A stretch of 64,000 nt of DNA from Streptomyces sp. NBC_00306 (GTDB lineage Bacteria; Actinomycetota; Actinomycetes; Streptomycetales; Streptomycetaceae), in NCBI RefSeq assembly GCF_036169555.1, contig NZ_CP108032.1, positions 7,998,001 to 8,062,000 on the forward strand, in the 5' to 3' direction. The translations under genes were made by a program, and so were the position numbers. Below, one piece after another: positions 42,998 through 53,178 of this stretch. How positions within the stretch are numbered: position 1 is the stretch's first letter; every line of letters starts with the position of its first letter. Below the pieces are notes generated by a model. That model was not told the DNA's origin, searched no databases, and saw only the letters and a list, made by a program, of their open reading frames with translations.

Positions 42998-43281
42998 GTC
43001 AGCCGGGAGTAGTCGTGAACTTCGAGTTTGCGTGCGAGAGTTGGCGATGTGATGCGACGCGGTGCGGCTTGCGTGGTCGTGGCAAGCCGCACGCGGAGGG
43101 GGAGATCTTCAGGTAGAACCGGCAGCCGTCGGCGCGCACGAGCTCCCAGACCCGGGAGCTGCCCGCGGGTGCGAGGCGTTCCGGACGCCGGATATGCATC
43201 CAACTTCTCGCTCGGCCCAGCCGCGCAGTGCCGGGGGAAGAGCGTTCGCGTCGCGCATGCCCCCACCTCGGTGAGGGTCAT
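42998..43281 (-). pseudogene. N-terminal fragment of phosphotransferase
   Basis: Minus-strand pieces in shifting frames read MTLTEVG, LPPALRGWAERE, KLDAYPAS and PERLAPAGSSRVWELVRADG followed by CRFYLKISPS. This resembles the N-lobe of aminoglycoside-phosphotransferase-like kinases, with the Lys of FYLKISPS as the ATP-binding lysine. The catalytic C-lobe is missing. At least two frameshifts mark it as dead. Confidence 0.5.
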
Positions 43282-44461
43282 GATGCGGATGTGAACGGGG
43301 CACGGCGCGCGTCCGCCGGGCGCAGGATCACCGCGGACTTGACGGGCTGAGCGGGAGGATTTTCGAACGCAGGATGGGCGGCGGGAAGTAGGCGCACGGG
43401 TTCACGGATTTCTCCTCAGAGGGGATCGGATCGAGCGCCCCGGACAACGCCGCTGATCGCGGGGCCGATACGGGGCGACCCGGGGGAATGATCGATGCAG
43501 GTTCGAAGCCCGGTGCGGCGGGCAAGTGTGGTCGGCGCCCCTGCCCGTTCGATTCGCTCGTCAAGGAGACGGGACGACGCCGTAAGCCGAGCGGGGGATT
43601 GCGCGAGGGCATCGAGAGCACCGGTCTCCTCGTGAGGCGTGAATGCGGGCCGTGGACGGAACCCTCGGCCACGCCACTGACAATGAGGCGGAGCGATGCC
43701 GGGATCCGGACGATCCGAGCGCCCCTTCCGGCGGCGGGCGCGGATGGTCAACCCTGCTGGATGACCTGGTGCGGAGCCGGGAGAAAGGATCGAACCGGTC
43801 GGCACAGTCCGGCGGTTAAGCGGGCGGCGGGATGGCTTGAACTGCCCAGACCGCGCTCACCCACAGGTCGAATGCGGGCGTGGCGGACCGTGAACGGGCG
43901 GACCGAAGGCTACCCTCAGAACCTTCGGCGACGAGTGCCAGGCGGCCGCGAGGACGAAGTTTGCGAACTCCGTCCTGCACTAGGCCGCAGCGCCGCAACG
44001 TGCGATGCCCGGGTGGCCCCGTCTCCTGCCGGAGCCGGGCTTTCGGGAAGGTGACGCATGGGTGCGGCCCGGTCATTCCCGAACCACGCATCCACGCCGA
44101 GGTCACCGCCTACCTGCGCTGTCATCCAGACGAGCAAGTTATGTGCGGTGTTGCAGTCAGGGTCCTGCGTTGATGAGTCACCGATGGCTGCCTCCAGCCG
44201 CAGGTCAGGCGCCGGATTGTTGGGAGATCCACGGAGCAGGTCTGGGTCACGCCCGGGTAGAGGGTGGCTTGGGACTCGGCGCGAGTGGCCCGATCGAGGT
44301 CAACGACCGTGCGTCGTCGTTAAGGGACTGGACGAACCGCTGCGCGACGACCTCCAGCACGGCTTGGCTACCAGTGCCACGACCGAGCACAGCCCCCACC
44401 ACTACCGCCAGGACGGCCGAGCGGACACTTGCTGCCTGGCGGAGGACGGATCACCAGCCGT
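43282..44461. other. No gene seen
   Basis: About 1.2 kb of apparently decayed DNA. Open frames on both strands have poor codon bias and no recognisable motif. No hairpin or repeat stood out. Confidence 0.45.
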
Positions 44462-45064
44462 ATGAACTTCTCCTCCTGGCCCACGCTGCTCGTTGCCGAC
44501 ATCGAGGGCAACGGCAACAACCCGCCCGACCTGGTCGAGGTCGCCGCGTTCCCCGTACGCCACGGACAAGCCGACAAAACTACGGCCGGCGCATGGCTGA
44601 CCAAGCCGCACCGCCCCGTCACGCCCTTCGCCGCCCGGGTGCACGGCCTGACCAACCAGGTGCTTGAAGACAAGCCAGGCTGGGACGAGATCCGGGACGA
44701 GGTCCACACGATGCTCGGTACGGCGTGGATCGCAGCCCACAACGCCCACGTGGACTACCGAGTCCTGTCCGCACACCTCCCGAAGTGGCAGCCGGCCGGA
44801 GTCATTGACACGCTCCGGCTGGCCAAGGCCACCTACCCCGATCTGCCCAAGCACAGCCTGGACGCCTTGATCGAGCACGTAGCCCCAGACCTGCGTGAAG
44901 CCCCCGCCCAACGTCACCGCGCCACTTTCGACGCCTACGCGACCGCCCAGCTCCTCATCGCCATGGCCGACCGCTACGAGAGCTGGGAACACCTCGTCGT
45001 CGCCGCCGTCCCGCCTGGCCTGCCCGGAGCACCCGAACCAGAACAGGAACCCACTCTGTGGTGA
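44462..45064 (+). CDS. DnaQ-like 3'-5' exonuclease
   Basis: A 200-aa exonuclease of the DEDDh class. Exo I is LLVADIEGNG (Asp13, Glu15), Exo II is IAAHNAHVDYRVL, and Exo III is APAQRHRATFDAYATAQLL with the His and Asp of the DEDDh site. Family members trim 3' ends of DNA or RNA; single-domain forms may act in repair or RNA turnover. ATG 44462 is chosen because homology starts there; GGAGGA lies 15 bases upstream. It is isolated between decayed stretches. Confidence 0.87.
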   Translation: MNFSSWPTLLVADIEGNGNNPPDLVEVAAFPVRHGQADKTTAGAWLTKPHRPVTPFAARVHGLTNQVLEDKPGWDEIRDEVHTMLGTAWIAAHNAHVDYRVLSAHLPKWQPAGVIDTLRLAKATYPDLPKHSLDALIEHVAPDLREAPAQRHRATFDAYATAQLLIAMADRYESWEHLVVAAVPPGLPGAPEPEQEPTLW

Positions 45065-45640
45065 CCTCGACAGAAGCAGCGTCGATCTCCGGCTCACCGT
45101 CACCGAGATTGCGAACTCCTGATCGACATCTCGGACTCGGCCTGAGTGCGCCGACTTCGCGACAGCCTCCCCTGACCAAGGCCGCGGTCTAGGGACGGCC
45201 ATCCAGTTCGGCGCCCGTCGTGGAAACCCCAGAGCGTGTCCGCCGATATCCGCGGGCTTCGCTGCAGCGCGACGTACGACATGTACGGCTGAGAAAGCAG
45301 CGAGCCGTTTGCGATGCCGCCACCGTAGGCTGCACGCCCAGAAGCGGGCGAGTCCGCGTGTCATACGGCCATCACTCTAGGCCGTTCTGCATTGCGTCCT
45401 CGTTGGGGCGAAGCAACTCGCGGGCGCCGCGCCAGGTGAGGTGTTCCACGAGGTGGTGCGAGAGCTGGGAGACCGCGAAGACGAACACGAGGTCGTCGAA
45501 CGGCTCCAGCCGGGAAACCTCTCTCCGCAGTCTCAGCGACTCGGGCACGCTGCTCACGGTCTGGGCCTCCTACGTCTGAACCGCGGGCCGGGCAGCCCGC
45601 GCGGCGTCAGCCGGGTGGCATGTGCGACGGCCGGACATGA
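45065..45640. other. Small possible remnant, no firm gene
   Basis: A minus-strand frame at 45372-45557 reads VPESLRLRREVSRLEPFDDL and FVFAVSQLSHHLVEHLTWRG. Its composition is protein-like, but it is only 61 aa with no family or ribosome site. Nothing else is supported in this stretch. Confidence 0.35.
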
Positions 45641-45968
45641 ATGCCCGACACCGCACGCCATCCGGACGATCCCCGCCTCCAACACCTCCTGAACCGGATG
45701 AGCCACCATGCCGAGTTCGAGCACTGGTGGCAGGCACACGAGGTCGCTGTCCAAGGCACAGGGAACAAGGTTTTTCCACCATCCACGGGCTGGCACTCTC
45801 GTCCTCGACTGGGACACGCTCACCAGCTCCACAGTCCCTGACCAGCACCTGGTCATCTGGACTGCGCCGCCCGACAGTGCCTCGGAACGGGGCCTCCGTC
45901 TCCTGGCGTCGGCCACAGCCAGAAGTGAAGCGGGAAAGACGTCCTACTCGCCGCCACATTCCTCGTGA
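45641..45968 (+). pseudogene. MmyB-like ligand domain fragment
   Basis: Two plus-strand frames joined near 45775 read DDPRLQHLLNRMSHHAEFEH, WWQAHEVAVQGTGNKVF and then HHPRAGTLVLDWDTLTSS, DQHLVIWTAPPDSASERGLR. This is the C-terminal part of the MmyB-like domain of XRE regulators. The helix-turn-helix half is absent. It is a second relic of the family decayed at 35854. Confidence 0.75.
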
Positions 45969-46622
45969 AACCGAGCACCTACGGATCGGCGGCTCAAGCG
46001 GTCAACACTTCTGACCTGGACTACACCGTCCCCGGCCAGCGTGGCTCTCGGACAGGGGCAAGATTGACGACGAGGTCCCCCAGCGCGACGAGCCGTTTCG
46101 TGGCACCACCGTCTCCCGGAGGCCCGTGGTCGCTCTTTCGCCGTCGAGATCATCAAAGGCCCGGTCCGGTGTGGGCCTGGGATGAACCGCACCCTGCACG
46201 GACAACCAGCACGACCCGGCACTCAGGACGCCATCGTCGACACCGCACTGAACACCCACTGCCGCGGACACCACTATCGGCACCGGTACGCCGCGGCCAC
46301 TGGCGCACCGCACCTTCACACCCGCCTGGGTAGCGACGCCGCCCCCAACTGGCAGCGCCCACCACGCCGACGGCATCGACCACCACGCACGCGCCGAAGC
46401 CACGCACCGGGCCATCCTGGCCCGCACACAGCAGCACACCGCTGCCCCCGGCCCGAAACGGCCGACCGCTACGCCTCCTCACAGCCGTGAGCCTCAGCGG
46501 GGCGGCCTCCAGCGCGTGAACACACATTGGTCGGGACCGGCATGAATTCCGAAGGGCAGCCCGACCCGTTCGAGAAGGAACCCCTCGCCGGGACGCGGAC
46601 GGTGTGTCCGCAGCCCTGACTC
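45969..46622. other. No gene seen
   Basis: About 650 bases between two relics. Frames are His/Arg/Pro-rich and show no recognisable family. Confidence 0.45.
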
Positions 46623-46785
46623 GACCGCCGTGGCGCTGAACTTGTCTACCAGGTTCTGACCGAGCGGGAGGAAAAGAACAACGTGGCGACCGCCTCGAAC
46701 GAATCGCTCTCCGGCTGGACGAAGAGCTTCACCGACCCCCGCCTCTGGGCGGCCATCGTCGACCGCCTCGCGACAGTCCGGCCGC
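46623..46785 (+). mobile_element. IstB fragment of an IS21-type element
   Basis: The frame reads GAELVYQVLTEREEKNNVAT, ASNESLSGWTKSFTDPRLWA and AIVDRL. This is the C-terminal part of the IstB transposition helper ATPase (typically LLFQVLTEREEKASV.IASN..FSEW...F.DPRL..AIVDRL). The Walker motifs and istA are absent. It is a relic of an IS21-family insertion. Confidence 0.78.
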
Positions 46786-47060
46786 CGCCCTCGCCAGAGG
46801 TCTTCAATAGCCCGCGACCGGCGGTCACCCGGGACTCAGGACGCGGCGGCCAAGAACCGCAGGGCGGTCGTGACGTTGGACGGCATATCGATCAGGTTGT
46901 CCAGCACCGAACGGCAACCGGCCCACGGGGCGAACTCCTCCCTCCGTAGCTCCGCCGCCTCCCATGTCGGCTAGAGAAGCCCTCAAACCCCCGGGACGGG
47001 CCCTCGAGCCGCCCGCGGTGCACCGCCGGATCCGCGGGCGATCACCGGTAGGCTGCGGCG

Positions 47061-47594
47061 GTGCGAACGGTCGAGCTTCTGTTGGACGAAGCGGCAGAGC
47101 TAGCGGTTTGGGAGGCTTGGCGGCGGCTAGCGGACGCGGGGCTGCCCAGTCAGGCGCACCTCCGCTCACCGACCAACCGACCGCACCTCACCGTGGCTGC
47201 CTGCCCGGAGTTGACCGCCCCGATTCGCTGGGAGCTCGCAGAGGTGGCTGCTGTCCTGCCGCTGCCGGTGCGGTTCACCGGCGTGGTCCGCTTCGAGCGG
47301 CCCACCTCGGTGTTGGCCTGGGCGCTGGACCTCGACTCCGCGCTGACCGGTTTACACCGCCGGGTGTGGGAGGCGGTGGCCTCGGACAGCCAGCCCGAGA
47401 CCCTCAACCCCTTCCACAAACCCGGGCGCTGGAGTCCGCACATCACACTCGGCCGGACCCGGCGGGCCGGTGCCTTCGCTGACCGGCGGATCGCTGAACT
47501 GCTGCCCGCGCCGCCGCTGTCGGCCCGACTCACCACTCTGCGCAGCTATGACACTCAGACCGGCGCACTGGAGGTGCTGGAGCCGCGCCCGTGA
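47061..47594 (+). CDS. 2'-5' RNA ligase/phosphoesterase-like protein
   Basis: A 177-aa member of the 2H phosphoesterase superfamily. The two H-x-T motifs are RPHLTVA (His42, Thr44) and SPHITLG (His127, Thr129), spaced as in LigT/ThpR proteins. Family members act on 2'-5' bonds or cyclic phosphates in RNA or nucleotides. The start is GTG 47061; the ribosome site is weak. It is isolated, with relics upstream. Confidence 0.88.
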   Translation: MRTVELLLDEAAELAVWEAWRRLADAGLPSQAHLRSPTNRPHLTVAACPELTAPIRWELAEVAAVLPLPVRFTGVVRFERPTSVLAWALDLDSALTGLHRRVWEAVASDSQPETLNPFHKPGRWSPHITLGRTRRAGAFADRRIAELLPAPPLSARLTTLRSYDTQTGALEVLEPRP

Positions 47595-48099
47595 GACGCT
47601 GTCCCTGCCGTTCAAGTCGTAGAGAGAGCGGGCGACACGGGCAAGAACCACGACGGCGAGAGAGCGTCCGGCATGGTCGGCCACGGCGCCCTCCACGCTT
47701 CCCTGCGGGGCGAGCACATGACCATCTGCCTCACGCCCGGCCAGGAGGTCAGCCACAACACCGTGGCCAACGACCAAGGCGACTCCCACACCTGGGCCAC
47801 GAGCTGCTGAGACACGACCACACACAGTCGACTGCCCAGGTGGCTTGATCGTCGCCCGAGCACAAGATCGGTTCGCTGATTCCGTACGCGCCGCCGGGCA
47901 GTGCTGATGGGTGGGATCGGGGGAGTGGGGGGCCGGGGACGTCGAGGGAGGGGGCGGGTCCTGGCCGAGTGGGCCTGCTTCAGTGGCTTCTCTCGGGCGG
48001 TGATGGCGCCGGCAGGCCGCGCAGGTATGGGCTGGGCGTGGCGGAATGTCGGCTCTCGGGTTCACGGGCCGGGCCGGCTGGGCTGGGCGGGATGTCTGC
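47595..48099. other. No firm gene seen
   Basis: A 505-base gap. A plus-strand frame near 47640-47812 reads GKNHDGERASGMVGHGALHA and ends EVSHNTVANDQGDSHTWATS before a stop, but no start or family is apparent. No terminator is seen for either convergent gene. Confidence 0.4.
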
Positions 48100-48939
48100 T
48101 CAGGTGGGGTTGATGTCGGTGTGGAGCAGGTGGTGGTCCGAGTGCGGGGTGGGATGTACTCGGTGCTCACGTGGGGTGATGCCGCGCAGGAAGATGTAGT
48201 CGAACGTGGTCTGCCAGTCGGTTGTCGGTGTGCAGGTGCCGGTGGGCGTGGGACGGCACTGAGGGTCTGCATCTGCGGCCAGTGCCCATAGGCGGGCGAG
48301 TTCGGGAGTAGCCGGCTCGGCGTTGAAGTCGCCGAGTACGATCGCGCGGTCGTGCTGGGCGACGTCTGCGGCGAGTACGCGGGTCTGCTCTGCTCGGACT
48401 GCTTCCTGGCGTCGTTGGGCGAGGTGCGTGTTGAAGACCCGGACAGGCCGGCCGCCGACCTGGGTGGTGACTGCCATGTACCCCCGGTCTTCGGATCCTC
48501 CTTCGGGGTATTCCCTGTGGCGGCGGTCTGTCATGGGTGCCGCTGAGAGAATCGCCTGGCCGAAGGCCCCCGGGCTCCACGGCATGCCTCCGCAGCGGCG
48601 CCAATTGCGAAGAACCGTCCCGTACTCGACGTGGTAGACCAGCCCGTGACGCCTCTTCAGATTGTCGCGGATCCTCTCGACGTCACGCACGCAGGCTTCC
48701 TGAAGGCCGATGACCTGGGGCGCAAGTGTGGCGATCTCCGCCGCCCGGTCGGTGTTGCTTTCGTCGCAGGGGTTGCAGATGTTCCACGTCATGACCCGGT
48801 TCGGTACAACATCCTTGGCGGCTCCGACGGGCAGTGACCTGGCGAAGAGGCCACCGTTCGGTGCGCTGGGGCCGGCAAGCACCACGCAGGCCACGATCAC
48901 GGTGCCCGCGACTAGCCGCCTGCTTCTTCCGGGCACCAT
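48100..48939 (-). CDS. Secreted endonuclease/exonuclease/phosphatase-fold protein
   Basis: A 279-aa exported enzyme. ATG 48939 has GGAGGAGG directly upstream, and a signal peptide follows (RRLVAGTVIVACVVLAG). The EEP catalytic residues are present: VMTWNICN (Asn), VIGLQEAC (Glu), FNTHLAQRR (His), VLGDFNAEP (Asp/Asn) and HSDHHLL (Asp-His). Family members include DNases, sphingomyelinases and phosphatases. Sequence alone cannot separate these, but an extracellular nuclease fits. It is monocistronic. Confidence 0.88.
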   Translation of the reverse strand: MVPGRSRRLVAGTVIVACVVLAGPSAPNGGLFARSLPVGAAKDVVPNRVMTWNICNPCDESNTDRAAEIATLAPQVIGLQEACVRDVERIRDNLKRRHGLVYHVEYGTVLRNWRRCGGMPWSPGAFGQAILSAAPMTDRRHREYPEGGSEDRGYMAVTTQVGGRPVRVFNTHLAQRRQEAVRAEQTRVLAADVAQHDRAIVLGDFNAEPATPELARLWALAADADPQCRPTPTGTCTPTTDWQTTFDYIFLRGITPREHRVHPTPHSDHHLLHTDINPT

Positions 48940-49471
48940 CGCCTCCTCCGCGTGGATACGCATGGCCTTCGACGTCTTCATCCACGAGGTTATGGGACGG
49001 GGGTGCCCAACAGCACCACCGGTGTGCGGGTCTCGTTGCGCTTCGGAGCAGGCCCAACCCCGACCACGCCGAGCCGGTTCGTGCCGCAGCGCACCCGCAA
49101 GGGGCTGCTGCGCCTCCTGTGCGGAGTCCAACGGCCATCCACTGAGGAACATGGCCCCGTCGGGCTTTGCGATCTCCTCGCCGCGCTCGCAGGCATGCAG
49201 GGACGGTCGTCCCAGCCCCCTTCTGGCGGAGACCACGGCTGACCCCGGCAAGCGTGTTCGTTGCAGCCCTCGTTTCGATCCGCGCGGTCAGTGCGCGTCG
49301 AGGCCGGGTGCCGGGGTTGATGCTCGCGTCATAGTGCGCGCACGGGCACCTGCCGTCCGTGGGTGCGGATTTCAGGCCTCTCTCTACGGGCCATGGGTGA
49401 GAGATGTGGTGCGCGATTCAATGCGCGTTTGATTGAGCGATCGGGGTAAAGTGGCGGCGGAGGTGACCTCT
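48940..49471. other. Upstream region of tap, no gene seen
   Basis: A 530-base gap that should hold the divergent promoters of the secreted enzyme and tap. TCAAT and ATTGA flank GCGCGTTTG just before the tap start. Nothing else is recognised. Confidence 0.4.
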
Positions 49472-51664
49472 GTGCCCACGGAGAACGAGCTGTTCAACGC
49501 GGTCGACGCGCTGCTGGAGCAGGTGGCTCAGGATGATCTGCCGCCGCCTGCGGAGCGTCGGCGGCTGCGTGAGGCGGCGGGGCTGAGCCAGGCGGAGATC
49601 GCCCAGGCCTTGGACACACGCCGGGAGGCAGTGGGGAATTGGGAGTCGGGGCGGAGTGAGCCACGGCAGCCGAAACGTGCCGCCTACGTCCGGCTCCTCG
49701 AGGGTCTCGCCGCTCGCTATCCCGCAGAGCCCGAAGCGGCTCCCACCTCCGACGTGACCAGGGTCCTGGGAGGGCTGACCGGTCCTGCGCCCGCTGCGGT
49801 TGTCGACCAGCAGCAGGTTGAGGCACCCGCCCCCACCCCTGTCGCGATGTCCCGTCCGGTGGAAAGCAGTGCCAGACCGTCATCGAGGCGCCCAAGAGCG
49901 GAACGGGCTGCAGCGATGCCTGCCCCTGCGGCAGTGGGTGATCGGCGTTGTGGGAACGGCCCGCTCGCGGTGGTCGACGTCGAGGACGGGACGGCCTTCG
50001 CGTACTGCATCGGAGGTCTGGTGCTGGACGTGCCCGCCGCATCGCTGCCGGCATTGGTCGAGTGGACCCTTACCGAGGCGAAGCTGGGACAGCCGAAGCT
50101 GTCCGGGCCCGGTAAGGACGCCGACCCCCTGATCGTGCTCACCGAAGCTGCCTTGGAGCGCTACGGCCTCCCCACACGTCTCAGCGACGCGGAGCGTCTC
50201 TCGGGGCGCCTGCCCGAGGGCCACAAGGCGGTCAAGCAGTTGGTGCGGGCCGAGTGGAAGTTGACCAGGCGCGGGTTCGGGCCGTGGGCCCGGATCTACC
50301 GGCCGGCAGAGGGCGGCAGGCGCCAGTGCGTGCAGTTGTGCATCCCGTCGTGGGGTGCGCTCGATACCCGCCACTGGCTGGACGCCGCAGTTCTACCCCC
50401 GGCTGACCTCGCGCGGGTCCTGGGCACCTACGCGATGCGGGTGATGACGCCACGCGGCTCCACCGCGGTGACCGGCCTGGAACTGATGACCGCGCTGCAT
50501 CCGCCGACCCGGGCGTCCGAGCCGGACGCGGACGGTAAGCGGCACAGCGAGCACAACCCCGGCTCGCTCGGGAAGGAGCCGGTCGATCCTGCGCCCTGTG
50601 AAGTGCCCGACGGGCATCCGCTCCTGGCCCACCTGCCGCGCTTCCACCAGCGGGGACCTGCCGAGGTGCTCGTCGAGGAGGCGTACGACTGGGCCCGGCC
50701 GCTCACCGATGACGAGTGCACGAAGCGGCATCTGGTGGGTATCGACGTGAACATGGCGTTCGCCGCCGGTGCGAACGGCACCGTCGTCGGCCTCGGCGCC
50801 CCCACCCACGTCACGAACCCGGTGTTCGATCCGAAACTGCCCGGCTCCTGGCTGGTCGACCTCTCCCACGTCGACCTGTCACGCGTGAAGTCCGGCAAGG
50901 ACTGGGTGGAGCTGGACGGCGATCTGCTGCCGAGCCCCTTTACGCCGAAGGGCGAACGGCCCGGCGGTCCGGCCTGGTACGCGACACCGACGGTGGCGTA
51001 CGCGGTCGAGCTCGGCTACGACGTCACCCCGATCGAGGCCTACGTGCGGAACGACAACGGCCGCTACCTGGACGGCTGGTACAACCGGCTCCGCGACGCC
51101 TACGTCGCGACGATGGCCGACCTCGGCGTCGCCGCCGATCTGGCGCCGGACGCGTTCCTTGCGGCGATGGACGGCTACCGCAACAACGACCCCGACATGG
51201 CGATCGTCGTCTCCGCGATCAAGGCGACCGTAAAGGGCGGCATTGGCAAGCTCCGCGAAAGACCACGCGGCGAGGGCTGGAAGCCCGGCCAGCCCTGGCG
51301 GGCCCTCGCCCGGCCGACATGGCGTCCGGACATCCGCGCCGCGGTCATCTCCAAGACCCGCACCAACATGCACCGCAAAATGCTCAAGCACGCAGCCTTC
51401 ACCGGCCAGTACCCGGTCGCGGTCCTGTCCGACTGCGCCGTCTACGCCGCCGACGGGCCCAGCCCGCTCGATTTCCTGCCCTACCGGGAAGGCATGCCGC
51501 TGCCGGGCGGTTTCCGTCTCGGCGTCTCCCCAGGGATGGTCAAGCACGAGGGCACTCAGAGCGTGCTGTGGGGCGAAGGCGTCCGCGAAGAACACGGCCC
51601 GGAACTCAACCTCGCCCGCTACATCAAAGACGGCAGCATCATCCACACGGACACGGGGGAGTAG
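49472..51664 (+). CDS. tap: Telomere-associated protein Tap
   Basis: A 730-aa protein. In Streptomyces Tap binds the 3' single-stranded telomere overhang and recruits the terminal protein for end patching of linear replicons. The N-terminus has an XRE-like helix-turn-helix (LREAAGLSQAEIAQALDTRR, then EAVGNWESGRSEP). A Pro/Ala linker follows, then a long conserved body with HLVGIDVNMAFAAGANGTVV and YRNNDPDMAIVVSAIKATVK. GTG 49472 is chosen because GGAGGTGA lies five bases upstream; TTG 49433 is also in frame. Its length and its tpg neighbour match known tap loci. tpg follows after six bases. Confidence 0.9.
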   Translation: MPTENELFNAVDALLEQVAQDDLPPPAERRRLREAAGLSQAEIAQALDTRREAVGNWESGRSEPRQPKRAAYVRLLEGLAARYPAEPEAAPTSDVTRVLGGLTGPAPAAVVDQQQVEAPAPTPVAMSRPVESSARPSSRRPRAERAAAMPAPAAVGDRRCGNGPLAVVDVEDGTAFAYCIGGLVLDVPAASLPALVEWTLTEAKLGQPKLSGPGKDADPLIVLTEAALERYGLPTRLSDAERLSGRLPEGHKAVKQLVRAEWKLTRRGFGPWARIYRPAEGGRRQCVQLCIPSWGALDTRHWLDAAVLPPADLARVLGTYAMRVMTPRGSTAVTGLELMTALHPPTRASEPDADGKRHSEHNPGSLGKEPVDPAPCEVPDGHPLLAHLPRFHQRGPAEVLVEEAYDWARPLTDDECTKRHLVGIDVNMAFAAGANGTVVGLGAPTHVTNPVFDPKLPGSWLVDLSHVDLSRVKSGKDWVELDGDLLPSPFTPKGERPGGPAWYATPTVAYAVELGYDVTPIEAYVRNDNGRYLDGWYNRLRDAYVATMADLGVAADLAPDAFLAAMDGYRNNDPDMAIVVSAIKATVKGGIGKLRERPRGEGWKPGQPWRALARPTWRPDIRAAVISKTRTNMHRKMLKHAAFTGQYPVAVLSDCAVYAADGPSPLDFLPYREGMPLPGGFRLGVSPGMVKHEGTQSVLWGEGVREEHGPELNLARYIKDGSIIHTDTGE

Positions 51665-51670
51665 CGGCAC

Positions 51671-52228
51671 ATGGCAACGTTCGGAGACGGCCTCGAGCAG
51701 GCCGTCCAGAAAGCCTTCACCCGCCCCATCCCCAAGAGCGCAGGTGCGCAGATGCGCTACCTGGTCAAGCAGTACAAGAGCACCAAACAAGTCGCCCAGA
51801 TGCTGCGGATCTCCCAGCGCACCGTCGAACGCTACGTGAAAGACCAGATCAAGAAGCCACGGAAGGATCTGGCGCAGCGCCTGGAGCGCGAGGTCAAGAA
51901 GCGCTGGCAGCCACAGATCAGGCAAAGAGCCAAGGAGACCGCGGCCACCAGCGACGGCATCGTCATCGACTTCCGCGCCCGCCTCGGCTACACCGCCCCG
52001 ATCGGCTCCACCGACCAGGACCGCATCCGCCACCTCACCGTCGCCCTGCCGCCCCAGTACGCCGCCCGCCTCTTCACCGCCCAGGAACAAGGCGCAACAG
52101 AGCGGCAGTTGCAGGAGATCGCCGCCGACGCCCTTAAGGAGGTCTACTTCCAGGATGGCGGCCGCCGCGCCGGCAGCCTGGAAGAGGTCCGTTTCACCGA
52201 CGTCGAGCACATCCAGTTCGAGCTGTAG
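51671..52228 (+). CDS. tpg: Telomere terminal protein Tpg
   Basis: A 185-aa protein, the expected size for Tpg. Tpg is covalently attached to the 5' ends of Streptomyces linear DNA and primes synthesis at the telomere. The N-terminus (GDGLEQAVQKAFTRPIPKSA) is typical, and residues 36-58 form a helix-turn-helix (STKQVAQMLRISQRTVERYV). A basic stretch (KKPRKDLAQRLEREVKKRWQ) would contact DNA. GGGGGAG precedes the ATG, six bases after the tap stop, giving the classical tap-tpg operon. Confidence 0.92.
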   Translation: MATFGDGLEQAVQKAFTRPIPKSAGAQMRYLVKQYKSTKQVAQMLRISQRTVERYVKDQIKKPRKDLAQRLEREVKKRWQPQIRQRAKETAATSDGIVIDFRARLGYTAPIGSTDQDRIRHLTVALPPQYAARLFTAQEQGATERQLQEIAADALKEVYFQDGGRRAGSLEEVRFTDVEHIQFEL

Positions 52229-52340
52229 ACGGGCTCACGCTGCGCGCCACGCCGCTGACATGAGCCGGAGCACGTTCGCTGTCACATAGGCAGGCTTGTT
52301 GTCGCCATCGGTGGTGCTGGCTGTTGTCGCTTCGCCTCAG

Positions 52341-52865
52341 CTATAGATGGGGGTTCCCATAGTGTGTTGGCGGCTGAGGCGCGGGGAGTCTGTCCACGAG
52401 CTGGAACAGGAGCGTGGTGTCCAGCTCCGCGGTTCGGTTGTGGATTCCCGTGCGAGCGTGTTCGAAGTCGAAGGCGGCGTGCAGGCTGGCGGTGATCTGG
52501 TCCGTGTCGGCTACGCCGAAGTTGATACGGGTCACGTTCACTCGGTTGTGGGTGGCGAGGAGATAGATCGAGCCATCGATGAAGCCCTCCTCGAAGTCCG
52601 TGGCGAAGGGGAAGGTTTGCTGGTTCAGGGCCATAAGGTGCGTGGCTGGCAGATTGATGAAGTCCAGGCTGATCTCGGTCTCGATGAGCGTTGGCCCGCC
52701 GAGGCCGGGGCGGAAGGTCGTGGGCTCGTATTCGTCGTCCGCCGAGAAGGGCGCGAGGGGGATCTGGATGGTCCAGGTGCCGGCGACGGGGTGGCGGAGA
52801 TCCGCTCGGTGGTAGCGGATCACGCCGGTGAGGGGCTGGAGGAATTCGTCGGTCAGGTCGAACAT
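52341..52865 (-). CDS. Unknown protein
   Basis: A 174-aa protein with beta-rich character (TGVIRYHRADLRHPVAGTWT, TEISLDFINLPATHLMAL) and an acidic surface. No signal peptide, membrane segment or catalytic motif is visible. The start at 52865 lies 12 bp after the stop of a short frame on the same strand, and the unit points toward the tail of tpg. No family recognised. Confidence 0.65.
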   Translation of the reverse strand: MFDLTDEFLQPLTGVIRYHRADLRHPVAGTWTIQIPLAPFSADDEYEPTTFRPGLGGPTLIETEISLDFINLPATHLMALNQQTFPFATDFEEGFIDGSIYLLATHNRVNVTRINFGVADTDQITASLHAAFDFEHARTGIHNRTAELDTTLLFQLVDRLPAPQPPTHYGNPHL

Positions 52866-52877
52866 GGGTGGAGTTTC

Positions 52878-53129
52878 TCAGGCGGGACCGCGGCCCTTCG
52901 CCTGGGCGATCGGTTCAGATGCGTCGATTGACCCGGCCAGTTGATCGGCATGGGTGTCGAGCAGCGGCGTGAGTGCGCGGTAGTAGGGGTGCTGTTCTGA
53001 GCCAGTCGCAGACATGTGTCGTTGTCGGCTCCAGATGGCGCGGAGCTTGGGATCGTGTGCGATGTGCGGTGGGCATGGCGCTGTCGGTGTACTCGTGAAT
53101 GGCCTTCTGACCCCACGAGGACCGCCCAC
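52878..53129 (-). CDS. Possible small protein, start uncertain
   Basis: A short frame of up to about 83 aa whose C-terminal half is plausible protein (HDPKLRAIWSRQRHMSATGS, YYRALTPLLDTHADQLAGSI). It ends 12 bp before the start of the 52865 gene. The 5' part is Arg/Pro-rich and has no good ribosome site, so the gene may be truncated or begin with a rare codon. It lies between the helicase and the unknown gene on the same strand. Confidence 0.35.
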   Translation of the reverse strand: MGGPRGVRRPFTSTPTAPCPPHIAHDPKLRAIWSRQRHMSATGSEQHPYYRALTPLLDTHADQLAGSIDASEPIAQAKGRGPA

Positions 53130-53178
53130 CAAGGCATCGCCGACGCCGTGCCTACCAAACCATCGGCAGGACGCCGGA

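Noticed and set aside
43501..43520. GGTTCGAAGCCC resembling a tRNA T-arm
   Set aside because: No acceptor, D or anticodon arms can be folded around it.
43488..44667. Plus-strand frames before the exonuclease
   Set aside because: They have mixed composition, no family and no start signals; the exonuclease itself begins at 44462.
50716..52210. Long alternative frames across tap and tpg on both strands
   Set aside because: They are shadows of two strongly supported telomere genes.
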